A stretch of DNA of 64,000 nt from Pseudomonas sp. B20(2017) (GCF_002113125.1 NZ_NEJP01000020.1:50459-114458); one strand, 5' to 3'; shown: positions 7,953 through 16,532, numbered from the stretch's first letter. Numbers and translations: made by a program. The notes: generated by a model from the sequence alone, not told the origin.

Positions 7953-10517
7953 ATGCGTATAGACCGTTTAACCAGCAAATTGCAGTTGGCGTTGTCCGAT
8001 GCCCAATCTTTGGCCGTCGGCCACGATCATCCAGCCATCGAGCCGGCGCATTTGATGCAGGCCATGCTTGAACAACAGGGTGGTTCGATCAAACCCCTGT
8101 TGATGCAGGTGGGCTTCGACGTCAACAGCTTGCGTAAAGAACTGACCAAAGAGCTCGATCAGTTACCGAAAATCCAGAACCCGACCGGCGACGTGAACAT
8201 GTCGCAGGATCTGGCGCGTCTGCTCAACCAGGCCGACCGTCTGGCCCAGCAGAAGGGCGATCAGTTCATTTCCAGCGAGCTGGTGCTGCTTGCCGCGATG
8301 GACGAGAACAGCAAGCTCGGCAAGTTGCTGCTCGGCCAGGGCGTGAGCAAAAAGGCGCTGGAGAATGCGATCAACAACCTGCGCGGTGGCGAAGCCGTTA
8401 ACGACGCCAACCACGAAGAGTCGCGACAGGCGCTGGATAAATACACCGTCGACCTGACCAAGCGCGCCGAAGAAGGCAAGCTTGACCCGGTGATCGGCCG
8501 TGACGACGAGATTCGTCGCACCATTCAGGTCCTGCAACGCCGCACCAAGAACAACCCGGTACTGATTGGCGAGCCTGGCGTGGGTAAAACCGCGATTGCC
8601 GAAGGGCTGGCCCAGCGCATCATCAACGGCGAAGTGCCGGATGGCTTGCGCGGCAAGCGTCTGCTGTCCCTCGATATGGGTGCGTTGATTGCCGGTGCCA
8701 AGTATCGCGGTGAGTTCGAAGAGCGCCTGAAAGCGCTGCTCAACGAATTGTCGAAGCAGGAAGGGCAGATCATTCTGTTCATCGACGAACTGCACACCAT
8801 GGTCGGCGCCGGCAAGGGCGAAGGTTCGATGGATGCCGGCAACATGCTCAAACCGGCGTTGGCCCGTGGCGAGCTGCATTGCGTCGGCGCGACCACGCTC
8901 AACGAGTACCGCCAATATATAGAGAAGGACGCGGCCCTCGAGCGGCGCTTCCAGAAAGTGCTGGTGGACGAGCCGAGCGAAGAAGACACCATCGCGATCC
9001 TGCGTGGCCTCAAGGAGCGTTACGAGGTTCACCACAAGGTGGCGATCACCGACGGCGCGATCATCGCGGCGGCCAAGCTCAGCCATCGCTACATCACTGA
9101 CCGACAGCTGCCGGACAAGGCGATCGACCTGATCGACGAAGCGGCCAGCCGCATCCGCATGGAGATCGACTCCAAGCCGGAGGTGCTGGATCGTCTGGAG
9201 CGGCGCTTGATTCAGTTGAAAGTTGAATCCCAGGCGCTGAAGAAAGAAAGCGACGACGCGGCGAAGAAACGTCTGGAGAAACTCCAAGAAGAAATCGATC
9301 GCCACGAGCGTGAGTACTCCGATCTGGAAGAAATCTGGAACTCGGAAAAAGCCGAGGTGCAGGGTTCTGCGCAGATTCAGCAGAAGATCGAACAGTCCCG
9401 TCAGGAACTGGAAGCCGCGCGCCGTAAAGGCGACCTGAACCGCATGGCCGAGTTGCAGTACGGGGTGATCCCGGATCTGGAACGCAGCCTGCAAATGGTC
9501 GACCAGCACGGCAAGAGCGAAAACCAGTTGCTGCGCAGCAAGGTGACCGAAGAGGAAATCGCCGAAGTCGTTTCGAAATGGACCGGTATTCCGGTGTCGA
9601 AAATGCTCGAAGGCGAGCGCGACAAGCTGATGAAGATGGAAAGCCTGTTGCACCAACGCGTGATCGGCCAGGACGAAGCGGTGGTGGCGGTGGCCAACGC
9701 GGTGCGGCGTTCCCGTGCCGGGTTGTCCGACCCGAATCGCCCGAGCGGCTCGTTCATGTTCCTCGGCCCGACCGGTGTCGGTAAAACCGAGCTGTGCAAG
9801 GCGCTGGCCGAATTCCTCTTCGATACGGAAGAGGCGATGGTGCGGATCGACATGTCCGAGTTCATGGAGAAACATTCCGTGGCACGACTGATCGGTGCGC
9901 CACCGGGCTATGTCGGCTACGAAGAGGGCGGTTATCTGACCGAAGCGGTACGGCGCAAGCCTTACTCGGTGATCCTGCTGGACGAAGTCGAGAAGGCGCA
10001 CCCGGACGTGTTCAACATCCTGCTGCAAGTGCTGGAGGATGGACGCCTGACCGACAGCCACGGCCGTACGGTGGACTTCCGCAATACCGTGATCGTCATG
10101 ACCTCCAACCTCGGTTCGATGCAGATCCAGGAACTGGTCGGTGATCGTGAAGCACAACGGGCAGCGGTGATGGATGCGATTTCCACCCACTTCCGTCCGG
10201 AGTTCATCAACCGGGTCGACGAAGTGGTGATCTTCGAGCCATTGGCGCGAGATCAGATCGCGGGCATTACCGAGATCCAGCTGGGCCGTCTGCGCAGCCG
10301 TCTGGCCGAGCGCGAGCTGAAACTGGAACTGAGCCCGGAGGCGATGGACAAGCTCATTGCCGTCGGTTACGACCCGGTCTATGGCGCACGTCCGCTGAAA
10401 CGGGCGATCCAGCGCTGGATCGAGAACCCGTTGGCGCAGTTGATCCTGTCGGGGCGTTTCCTGCCAGGCGAGACTGCGACCGGCGTGGTGGAGAACGACG
10501 AGATCACGTTCAACTGA
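7953..10517 (+). CDS. clpB: ClpB disaggregase
   Basis: 854 residues, the normal ClpB length. N-domain at about 1-145, first AAA+ module with Walker A GEPGVGKTAIAEG, the coiled-coil M-domain at about 405-530 (rich in E/K/R/Q), and a second AAA+ module with GPTGVGKTELCKA. ClpB is the ATP-driven chaperone that, with DnaK, rescues aggregated proteins after heat stress. The start is preceded by AAGGAAGGTGACCC, a strong ribosome-binding site. It has a sigma-32 promoter and its own terminator. Confidence 0.98.
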   Translation: MRIDRLTSKLQLALSDAQSLAVGHDHPAIEPAHLMQAMLEQQGGSIKPLLMQVGFDVNSLRKELTKELDQLPKIQNPTGDVNMSQDLARLLNQADRLAQQKGDQFISSELVLLAAMDENSKLGKLLLGQGVSKKALENAINNLRGGEAVNDANHEESRQALDKYTVDLTKRAEEGKLDPVIGRDDEIRRTIQVLQRRTKNNPVLIGEPGVGKTAIAEGLAQRIINGEVPDGLRGKRLLSLDMGALIAGAKYRGEFEERLKALLNELSKQEGQIILFIDELHTMVGAGKGEGSMDAGNMLKPALARGELHCVGATTLNEYRQYIEKDAALERRFQKVLVDEPSEEDTIAILRGLKERYEVHHKVAITDGAIIAAAKLSHRYITDRQLPDKAIDLIDEAASRIRMEIDSKPEVLDRLERRLIQLKVESQALKKESDDAAKKRLEKLQEEIDRHEREYSDLEEIWNSEKAEVQGSAQIQQKIEQSRQELEAARRKGDLNRMAELQYGVIPDLERSLQMVDQHGKSENQLLRSKVTEEEIAEVVSKWTGIPVSKMLEGERDKLMKMESLLHQRVIGQDEAVVAVANAVRRSRAGLSDPNRPSGSFMFLGPTGVGKTELCKALAEFLFDTEEAMVRIDMSEFMEKHSVARLIGAPPGYVGYEEGGYLTEAVRRKPYSVILLDEVEKAHPDVFNILLQVLEDGRLTDSHGRTVDFRNTVIVMTSNLGSMQIQELVGDREAQRAAVMDAISTHFRPEFINRVDEVVIFEPLARDQIAGITEIQLGRLRSRLAERELKLELSPEAMDKLIAVGYDPVYGARPLKRAIQRWIENPLAQLILSGRFLPGETATGVVENDEITFN

Positions 10518-10540
10518 CGCTCGACGGTGGTGAAGTAATC

Positions 10541-10569
10541 AAGGCCTCGCAATGCGAGGCCTTTTTTTT
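10541..10569 (+). terminator. Terminator 3' of clpB
   Basis: Stem AAGGCCTCGC / GCGAGGCCTT with AAT loop followed by a run of Ts, 23 bases after the clpB stop. Confidence 0.93.
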
Positions 10570-10701
10570 CGCCAGGCTGTTGAACTCAAAGGAAAAGGCT
10601 TGTAAAGTGCGCCCCGCAGTCAGTCACCAACACGGTTTCAGCTCACTGGGCAGAAATCTGAAATAAGTTGCAAATCATTAACTTGAAAGCAATTTAGGGG
10701 G

Positions 10702-10729
10702 TTGACAGAGGTGTTCTAGGTTGTAGAAT
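10702..10729 (+). promoter_or_regulatory. Promoter of the tRNA cluster
   Basis: TTGACA (10702-10707), 16 bases, TAGAAT (10724-10729), then a GC-rich discriminator (AGCGCGCC). It has the same -35, spacing and -10 as the second rRNA promoter at the right end of this window. It lies about 80 bases upstream of tRNA-Asn. Confidence 0.85.
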
Positions 10730-10815
10730 AGCGCGCCTCAGACACACGAACGCAGCGATGCGAAAACGGTGTCGAGAAGCTGCAAGTTTCACCGTAGTAA
10801 ATTGAAATATGTAGT

Positions 10816-10891
10816 TCCGTGATAGCTCAGTCGGTAGAGCAAATGACTGTTAATCATTGGGTCCCAGGTTCGAGTCCTGGTCACGGAGCCA
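10816..10891 (+). tRNA. tRNA-Asn (GTT)
   Basis: 76 bases including an encoded CCA end. Acceptor TCCGTGA pairs with TCACGGA; the anticodon loop CTGTTAA has GTT at 10849-10851; the T-loop is TTCGAGT. Confidence 0.97.
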
Positions 10892-10900
10892 ATTTCAAAC

Positions 10901-10977
10901 CGGGGTATAGCGCAGTCCGGTAGCGCGCCTGCTTTGGGAGCAGGATGTCAGGAGTTCGAATCCCCTTACCCCGACCA
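10901..10977 (+). tRNA. tRNA-Pro (TGG), copy 1
   Basis: 77 bases with encoded CCA. Acceptor CGGGGTA pairs with TACCCCG; anticodon TGG at 10935-10937. Differs from copy 2 at only two sites, which pair with each other in the T-stem (A49-U65 here). Confidence 0.97.
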
Positions 10978-10982
10978 TTTTT

Positions 10983-11058
10983 GGGTCGTTAGCTCAGTTG
11001 GTAGAGCAGTTGGCTTTTAACCAATTGGTCGTAGGTTCGAATCCCACACGACCCACCA
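10983..11058 (+). tRNA. tRNA-Lys (TTT)
   Basis: 76 bases with encoded CCA. Acceptor GGGTCGT pairs with ACGACCC; anticodon loop CTTTTAA has TTT at 11016-11018. Confidence 0.97.
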
Positions 11059-11122
11059 TTTTTGAAACCAGGTAACACTGGGATCGAATCTTAAGATCAG
11101 AGGCCAAAAGCGCTGATCGAAG

Positions 11123-11153
11123 AAGGCGATCTTTGAAAGGTCGCCTTTTTTTT
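11123..11153 (+). terminator. Terminator between tRNA-Lys and the second tRNA-Pro
   Basis: Eleven-base-pair stem AAGGCGATCTT / AAGGTCGCCTT (one G-U) with a TGA loop and a T-run up to 11153. Only two bases separate the T-run from the second tRNA-Pro. Confidence 0.88.
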
Positions 11154-11155
11154 AC

Positions 11156-11232
11156 CGGGGTATAGCGCAGTCCGGTAGCGCGCCTGCTTTGGGAGCAGGA
11201 TGTCGGGAGTTCGAATCCCCCTACCCCGACCA
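11156..11232 (+). tRNA. tRNA-Pro (TGG), copy 2
   Basis: 77 bases with encoded CCA, the same as copy 1 except for a G49-C65 pair in the T-stem in place of A49-U65. It sits directly between two terminators and has no obvious promoter of its own. Confidence 0.97.
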
Positions 11233-11237
11233 TATTA

Positions 11238-11273
11238 AAAATCCTCGTATTGAAAGATACGGGGATTTTTTTT
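11238..11273 (+). terminator. Terminator of the tRNA cluster
   Basis: Thirteen-base-pair stem (11238-11250 with 11257-11269) starting AAAATCCTCG, loop TGAAAG, then Ts. It ends the tRNA transcript just before the chemoreceptor gene. Confidence 0.9.
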
Positions 11274-11391
11274 GCCTCCAGAAATGTTTCATTCAAGTCG
11301 TCGTACAACTTGCCGATAGCCCGCTAACGAAAGGGGCCTGCCGCATCAAGCGCCCCTGAATTCTGCCAATACAAGAAAAAGGGCGTTCGTC

Positions 11392-13017
11392 ATGTTGCTT
11401 CGTCAGTTGAATATTGCTCCCCGTGCCGCCCTGGGCTTTGCCCTGATCGCGGTGCTGGTGGCGTTGCTCGGGGTGTTTGCGCTGGGGCAGATGTCGAGCA
11501 TCCGCGACAGCGAAGTGGCAGTGGAGACGCAGTGGCTGCCGAGCATTCGTGGTGGCGACGAGATTCGCGAGATCATGTTGCGCATTCGCACCATTTCCCT
11601 GCGCATGGCGCTGGATCAGGATCCGGCCAACATCGCCACGTACCGCAGCCAGATGGACACCCGCGACAAGGAACTGAGCGAGAAAATCGCCGCTTACGAC
11701 CGACTGGTGACCACTCCGGAAGGCCAGCAGTTATACGATCAGTTCAAGAAAACCTTCGCCGCCTACCGTACCGGGATCGCCCAGTCGTTCACCCTCGCCG
11801 AGCAAGGCAAGCGCGATGAGCTGACCAAGTTGCTGCTGGTCGACATGAAAACCGTGGTCGACGGCTCTGGCAAACAACTCAATGACCTGGCCGATCTGTT
11901 CGCCCGCCAGGTCGCCGCCGAAAGCCAGAACTCTGCCGCCCACTACGAAACCTCGCGCACTATCGTGACCCTATTCATTGCTCTGGCGGCGCTGGCAACC
12001 GTGGCCCTTGCGACGTTGCTGACCCGCAGCATTGTTCGCCCTCTGAGCGCCGCCGTCGACGCTGCTGAACACGTTGCCAGAGGCGATCTGACCCGTCCGA
12101 TCGAAACCCACGGCAACGATGAAGTCAGCCGGTTGCTCAAAGCGTTGGCGACCATGCAGCAGAACCTGCGTGAAACCCTGCAGGGCATCAGCGGCTCGGC
12201 CACGCAGCTGGCGACCGCTTCCGACGAACTGAGCGCGGTTACCCACGACAGCACGCAAGGACTGCAACAACAGAACAACGAAATCGAACAGGCCGCCACT
12301 GCCGTTAACGAGATGACCACGGCGGTCGAGGAAGTCGCCCGCAATGCGGTGTCGACGTCCGACGCTACCCGTCAATCCAGCGAGTCGGCACAACTGGGAC
12401 AGGAACGTGTCAGCGAAACCGCGAGCGCCATCAACGCCTTGGCGAGCGAAGTCGAACACACCGGCGAGTTGGTGCAATCACTGGCTAACCAGTCGCAAGA
12501 CATCGGCAAAGTGCTGGACGTGATTCGTGCGATCGCTGAACAGACCAACCTGCTGGCACTCAACGCTGCCATCGAAGCGGCGCGGGCCGGGGAGAGCGGG
12601 CGCGGGTTTGCGGTTGTCGCCGACGAAGTCCGGGCGCTGGCTTATCGCACGCAGCAATCGACCCAGGAAATCGAGCAGATGGTGCAGGGCATGCGCAACG
12701 GTTCAAGCCTGGCGCTGGAGTCGATGCAGGCCAGTGCCTCGCGGGCGGCCACCACGCTGGTGCTGGCCGAGCGGGCCGGTGAAGCGTTGCAGACGATCAC
12801 AGCCTCGGTAAACGAAATCCATGAGCGCAATCTGGTGATCGCCAGCGCCGCCGAAGAACAGGCGCAAGTGGCGCGGGAGGTGGATCGCAATCTGGTGAAC
12901 ATTCGCGATCTGTCGGTGCGCTCGGCGGCGGGTGCTGATCAAACCAACGCGTCGAGTCATGAACTGTCGCAACTGGCTAACGCCTTGCAGGGCATGGTGC
13001 GGCGCTTCCAGCTGTAA
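11392..13017 (+). CDS. Methyl-accepting chemotaxis protein
   Basis: 541 residues. Transmembrane helix 1 at about 12-32, a periplasmic part of about 155 residues that looks all-helical (four-helix-bundle sensor, inferred from heptad-like helices and the absence of beta motifs), helix 2 at about 190-212, a HAMP domain (VRPLSAAVDAAEHVARGDL), and the cytoplasmic signalling hairpin with the tip AEQTNLLALNAAIEAARAGE. It has no C-terminal pentapeptide for CheR (it ends RRFQL). The ligand cannot be told from sequence. It stands alone between the tRNA cluster and a shared terminator. Confidence 0.95.
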   Translation: MLLRQLNIAPRAALGFALIAVLVALLGVFALGQMSSIRDSEVAVETQWLPSIRGGDEIREIMLRIRTISLRMALDQDPANIATYRSQMDTRDKELSEKIAAYDRLVTTPEGQQLYDQFKKTFAAYRTGIAQSFTLAEQGKRDELTKLLLVDMKTVVDGSGKQLNDLADLFARQVAAESQNSAAHYETSRTIVTLFIALAALATVALATLLTRSIVRPLSAAVDAAEHVARGDLTRPIETHGNDEVSRLLKALATMQQNLRETLQGISGSATQLATASDELSAVTHDSTQGLQQQNNEIEQAATAVNEMTTAVEEVARNAVSTSDATRQSSESAQLGQERVSETASAINALASEVEHTGELVQSLANQSQDIGKVLDVIRAIAEQTNLLALNAAIEAARAGESGRGFAVVADEVRALAYRTQQSTQEIEQMVQGMRNGSSLALESMQASASRAATTLVLAERAGEALQTITASVNEIHERNLVIASAAEEQAQVAREVDRNLVNIRDLSVRSAAGADQTNASSHELSQLANALQGMVRRFQL

Positions 13018-13032
13018 TCATGCAGACGTGAA

Positions 13033-13067
13033 AAAGCCGCGCTTCTCGTCAGAGAAAGCGCGGCTTT
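13033..13067 (+). terminator. Terminator shared by the chemoreceptor and the EF-hand gene
   Basis: Stem AAAGCCGCGCTT / AAGCGCGGCTTT with Ts on the right and As on the left, between convergent genes. Confidence 0.88.
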
Positions 13068-13089
13068 GTTTTGTCGGGCGTCTGAAAAA

Positions 13090-13497
13090 TCAGGCACCGT
13101 CCTGGTCTTTCAGGTGTTCGAACAGACCTTTCGGCATTTTCTTGCCATTGGCTTCGAAGTTGGCTTTGACGTTGTTGTACGCCTCTTGCTCGTCGATGAA
13201 ACCGTCGTGGTTGGTGTCGATCTTGTCGAAGTCGGATTTCGGCGCGACCTTCAGGAACTCGGCGCGCGAGACCTTGCCGTCGCCATCGGTGTCGGTCTTG
13301 GCCATCGACGCATCGCCGCATTTGCCTTCACCGCATTTGCCTTCCGGGGTTTTCACCGAAGTCTCGGCCGAAGCGACCATGTAGCCCTGGGCCAGCGGTT
13401 GCGCGGCGAACACCGAGCCGGACAGCATCAGGCCGCCGGCCAGTACGGCACCGACCAGGCCAAGGGAGTTTTTGCCGATTTTCGAAGTACGGGACAT
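13090..13497 (-). CDS. Secreted EF-hand protein with an EGKCGEGKCG motif (HvfA-like)
   Basis: 135 residues from the ATG at 13497, chosen because AAGGAG lies 7 bases upstream; an ATG 21 bases further up lies before that ribosome-binding site. N-terminal signal peptide (GLVGAVLAGGLMLSGSVFAA). Residues 52-61 read EGKCGEGKCG, the repeat typical of HvfA-type RiPP precursors whose Cys are converted to oxazolone/thioamide copper ligands by DUF692/DUF2063 enzymes. Two complete EF-hand loops follow: Asp69-Glu80 (DTDGDGKVSRAE) and Asp94-Glu105 (DTNHDGFIDEQE). No DUF692 or DUF2063 gene is adjacent. Function unknown; calcium binding is likely and copper binding possible. Confidence 0.85.
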   Translation of the reverse strand: MSRTSKIGKNSLGLVGAVLAGGLMLSGSVFAAQPLAQGYMVASAETSVKTPEGKCGEGKCGDASMAKTDTDGDGKVSRAEFLKVAPKSDFDKIDTNHDGFIDEQEAYNNVKANFEANGKKMPKGLFEHLKDQDGA

Positions 13498-13691
13498 TGC
13501 ATTCTCCTTCGGTTGCACAGCGCAACCACACGTTAAGGGCGATCAAGCCGGAGCAGGTGTGCTCGGGTGTGGCCATTAAGCGGTGGCGGTGTATCGCGTC
13601 TGTGTCGAGGAGCGGGGGAGTTTGTAATCGAAGGTGCGAACGTGTGGCGCAGATACAGTAGGAAACAGAACTTTCAATCAACACAAATCAT

Positions 13692-13782
13692 TGTGGGAGC
13701 GAGCTTGCTCGCGAATGAGGCAGGTCAGCCGATGCATTTATCGACTGATCCACCGTCTTCGTGAGCAAGCTCACTCCCACAG
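13692..13782. repeat. REP doublet between the EF-hand gene and ndh
   Basis: TGTGGGAGCGAGCTTGCTCG on the left and, about 45 bases on, its near-complement GTGAGCAAGCTCACTCCCAC. The two arms face each other (REPIN-type layout). The right arm ends 10 bases before the ndh stop codon. Confidence 0.92.
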
Positions 13783-13791
13783 GGTGTTACA

Positions 13792-15090
13792 TCAGTGCAG
13801 CTTCAGGCGTGGCTCGGTGCCGCGTCCGATCTTGCTGCCCAGCATCAGCATCGCCGTGCGGAACGGGCCGTACAGCGCCATCTGGTGCATGCGGTACAGC
13901 GACACGTAGAACATCCGCGCCAACCAGCCTTCGAGCATCACGCTGCCGGTCAGATTGCCCATCAGGTTACCCACTGCCGAAAAACGCGACAGCGAAATCA
14001 GCGAGCCGTAGTCGGTGTACTTGTATTCCGGCAGGGTCTTGCCTTCGATGCGCAGTTTCAGCGATTTGGCCAGCAGCGAAGCCTGTTGATGCGCGGCCTG
14101 GGCCCGAGGCGGAACGTTGCGATCCGAGCCGGGTTGTGGGCACGCGGCGCAGTCACCGAAGGCGAAGATGTTTTCGTCACGGGTGGTTTGTAGCGTCGGC
14201 AGCACTTGCAGCTGATTGATGCGGTTGGTTTCCAAGCCGTCGATGTCCTTGAGGAAACCCGGTGCGCGGATCCCGGCGGCCCAGACTTTCAGACTCGCCT
14301 TGATCTCGTTGCCATCGGCGGTGATCAGGCTGTCGGCGGTGACCTGGCTGACCGACGCGTTAGTCATCACGTTGACCCCGAGTTTTTCCAGAGTCTTGTG
14401 CACCGGCCCGCTGATACGTTCCGGCAGGGCTGGCAGCACCCGTGGCCCGGCTTCGATCAGGGTGATGTGCATGTTTTCCGGTTTGATCCGGTCCAGACCG
14501 TAGGCCGCCAGTTCATGAGCCGCGTTGTGCAGCTCGGCCGCCAGTTCGACGCCCGTGGCGCCGGCGCCAACGATGGCCACGCTGATCTGCTGGACCGCAT
14601 CGGTCTGCCCGGCGTGGGCACGCAGGTAGTGGTTGAGCAGTTGCTGGTGGAAGCGCTCGGCCTGTTTGCGGGTGTCGAGGAACAGGCAGTGCTGCGCGGC
14701 GCCCTGGGTGCCGAAATCGTTGGTGGTGCTGCCGACCGCGATCACCAGCGAGTCGTAGGGCACTTCGCGCGCCGGGACCAGCTCAACGCCGTTTTCGTCG
14801 TAGGTGGCAGCCAGCTGGATCTTCTTCTGCTCACGATCAAGCCCGCTCATGCGCCCCAGCTGGAACTCGAAGTGGTTCCATTTGGCCTGGGCGACATAGT
14901 TGAGTTCGTCTTCGGAAGAATTCAGCGATCCGGCGGCCACTTCGTGCAGCAGTGGTTTCCAGATGTGCGTGAGGTTCGCGTCGACCAGCATGATGCTGGC
15001 GGTGCCGCGTTTGCCCAGAGTCTTACCCAGACGGGTAGCCAACTCCAGACCGCCGGCGCCGCCGCCGACAATGACGATACGATGGGACAT
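13792..15090 (-). CDS. ndh: Type II NADH dehydrogenase (NDH-2)
   Basis: 432 residues from ATG at 15090 (MSHRIVIVGGGAGGLELA). FAD-binding motif at the N-terminus and NAD-binding motif VAIVGAGATGVELAAEL near residue 170; FGDCAACPQP is the conserved FAD-contact segment. The C-terminal stretch (about 375-420) has the amphipathic and hydrophobic character of the membrane anchor of NDH-2. It oxidises NADH and reduces ubiquinone without pumping protons. A small DUF3094 gene lies 66 bases upstream on the same strand. Confidence 0.93.
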   Translation of the reverse strand: MSHRIVIVGGGAGGLELATRLGKTLGKRGTASIMLVDANLTHIWKPLLHEVAAGSLNSSEDELNYVAQAKWNHFEFQLGRMSGLDREQKKIQLAATYDENGVELVPAREVPYDSLVIAVGSTTNDFGTQGAAQHCLFLDTRKQAERFHQQLLNHYLRAHAGQTDAVQQISVAIVGAGATGVELAAELHNAAHELAAYGLDRIKPENMHITLIEAGPRVLPALPERISGPVHKTLEKLGVNVMTNASVSQVTADSLITADGNEIKASLKVWAAGIRAPGFLKDIDGLETNRINQLQVLPTLQTTRDENIFAFGDCAACPQPGSDRNVPPRAQAAHQQASLLAKSLKLRIEGKTLPEYKYTDYGSLISLSRFSAVGNLMGNLTGSVMLEGWLARMFYVSLYRMHQMALYGPFRTAMLMLGSKIGRGTEPRLKLH

Positions 15091-15156
15091 AGGGATAGCT
15101 CGCAAGGTTTTTAAAGGAAATCTTTGTCGTCGTAACCCGAGCGAGCGCGATGCAGC

Positions 15157-15330
15157 TCATAGCGTCAGGTAACTGATAAATCGGCTCAACAGGCCCAGAC
15201 CAATGGTCACTGCCAGCACCAGCACCAGGAGCATCCACGGCCGGAATGGCCGGCGCTCGACACGGTGTTGGGACAACTGCAGGTACTCTTCGACATGCTT
15301 CTGGTCTTCGGGGTTCAGGCGGCTGGTCAT
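15157..15330 (-). CDS. DUF3094 small membrane protein
   Basis: 57 residues: MTSRLNPEDQKHVEEYLQLS, then a basic stretch (RVERRPFRPW), one transmembrane helix (MLLVLVLAVTIGLGLLSRF) and a short end. The sequence matches the DUF3094 family as I know it from Pseudomonas. It lies 66 bases before ndh on the same strand, so an operon with ndh is likely; a role at the NDH-2 membrane site is only a guess. Confidence 0.88.
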   Translation of the reverse strand: MTSRLNPEDQKHVEEYLQLSQHRVERRPFRPWMLLVLVLAVTIGLGLLSRFISYLTL

Positions 15331-15381
15331 AAAGGCCTCGTCAGGTAGACGTTACTGAATGAAAACAAGCTACAGCGGTTT

Positions 15382-15909
15382 TCAACCGGGATTGAAAGGA
15401 GCATAGCCACTGTCCGGGACCGGTTCGACAGACACGCCATCCCCGAGGCGAATGATCCCGCTTTGTAACACTCGTGCGGTGATTCCGCCATGTCCGCGCA
15501 CGGCCTGGAACGTGCCCGGGCCAAGGTTGTTCTGCAGGCGCGCGCACGGCTGGCACCAGCCCGTGGTTTCGAAAATCGCCTGACCAATGCGAAAGCGCCG
15601 ACCCTTGAGGCTGAACAGGTTGATCCCGCTTATAACGAGATTGCGCCGCAGATCTTCAGGCGTGACCGGATGCTCGTGGGGACGGCCCATCAAGGCGCTG
15701 ATGACGGCCAGATGCTCCCACTGAATCAGCGTCACCTGCCGCGCATTTCGCACACCGGGCCGAGCGTGATCGCCGGTGAGCCCGGCTTCAAGTCGCGCCT
15801 CCACTGCGTCGAGTGCGAGCATCGGCCCCCGGGACTCGGGGCGCACGCCAATCCAGCGCACGCATCCGGTCTGCGGGACATCGGCAATCAATTGTTGAAG
15901 TGGCGTCAC
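15382..15909 (-). CDS. MOSC-domain protein
   Basis: 175 residues covering a single MOSC (molybdenum cofactor sulfurase C-terminal) domain, with GLTGDHARPGVRNARQVTLI, the Cys-containing WCQPCARLQ and the GHGGITARVL signature. MOSC proteins handle the molybdenum cofactor or reduce N-hydroxylated bases. Its start overlaps the stop of the DUF1780 gene as ATGA, so the two are coupled. Confidence 0.9.
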   Translation of the reverse strand: MTPLQQLIADVPQTGCVRWIGVRPESRGPMLALDAVEARLEAGLTGDHARPGVRNARQVTLIQWEHLAVISALMGRPHEHPVTPEDLRRNLVISGINLFSLKGRRFRIGQAIFETTGWCQPCARLQNNLGPGTFQAVRGHGGITARVLQSGIIRLGDGVSVEPVPDSGYAPFNPG

Positions 15910-16532
15910 AGGCTGATCCCGACATCGAACACGATGCTGCGCCCCAGGTTACCGCGCAGAAAATCCGGGGCATCGGGATGGGCGAAAAGCACCCGTGCAA
16001 AGGTGGGCCCGACCAGCGACAGCGAACGCCAGCCCTGACGCAGGTATTCGGTGGGCGGCGGGAAGTGGCTGTTGAGGTCGAGCACTTCGCGTTTGAGGCT
16101 GGCGAAGGCAATGATGTCCAGCTCGCCGAGGTCCATGCCGCGTTCCTTGTAGTTGTGCGCTTTCTTGCGCAAGGTCGGCGCCAGTCTCAGCAGAAATTCA
16201 TTGGCCGGAATCCGTCGGGGCTTGGCTTCACGCCGCACCAGTTGGCTGAGGGAAAACGCGCTGCGCCGACGTTGCAGCTCATCGCGCCATTCGTCGTTGA
16301 GCCGACGGCCCTCGTCGAGGACGAAAAACACCTCGAAATTGGCATCGCGAAACAACACGTCCGGCGGCTCACCGGCCGGGGCGAATTCGTCGGCGCGATA
16401 AGGAATGTTCAAGCCTTGCAGCAGACGCTGGCAGACCCAACGCTCACGCTCCCATTTGCGGGCATTGGACAGAAAGGCGTTGGCTTGCTCGGCCGCGATG
16501 GTCAGCAGGCGTAAATAATCTGAGTCATCCAT
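15906..16532 (-). CDS. DUF1780 protein
   Basis: 208 residues from the ATG at 16532 (MDDSDYLRLLTIAAEQ). An upstream in-frame ATG at 16640 would add 36 residues unlike the family. No signal peptide or membrane segment; a soluble alpha/beta protein of unknown function. The middle part (PPDVLFRDANFEVFFVLDEG) has a nuclease-like look (acidic residues after hydrophobic strands), but that is weak. Coupled to the MOSC gene by a 4-base overlap. Confidence 0.85.
   Translation of the reverse strand: MDDSDYLRLLTIAAEQANAFLSNARKWERERWVCQRLLQGLNIPYRADEFAPAGEPPDVLFRDANFEVFFVLDEGRRLNDEWRDELQRRRSAFSLSQLVRREAKPRRIPANEFLLRLAPTLRKKAHNYKERGMDLGELDIIAFASLKREVLDLNSHFPPPTEYLRQGWRSLSLVGPTFARVLFAHPDAPDFLRGNLGRSIVFDVGISL

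Noticed and set aside
8163..10190. Long open frame on the minus strand inside clpB
   Set aside because: It mirrors the clpB codon pattern of GC-rich DNA, has no ribosome-binding site, and the plus-strand protein is a full-length ClpB.
10816..11232. tRNA cluster as an integration site for a genomic island
   Set aside because: No integrase, no truncated tRNA 3' repeat downstream, and the flanking genes are the usual core genes.
10994..11308. Minus-strand frame containing VGRVGFEPTT
   Set aside because: This phrase is the well-known false protein made by translating the antisense of tRNA genes.
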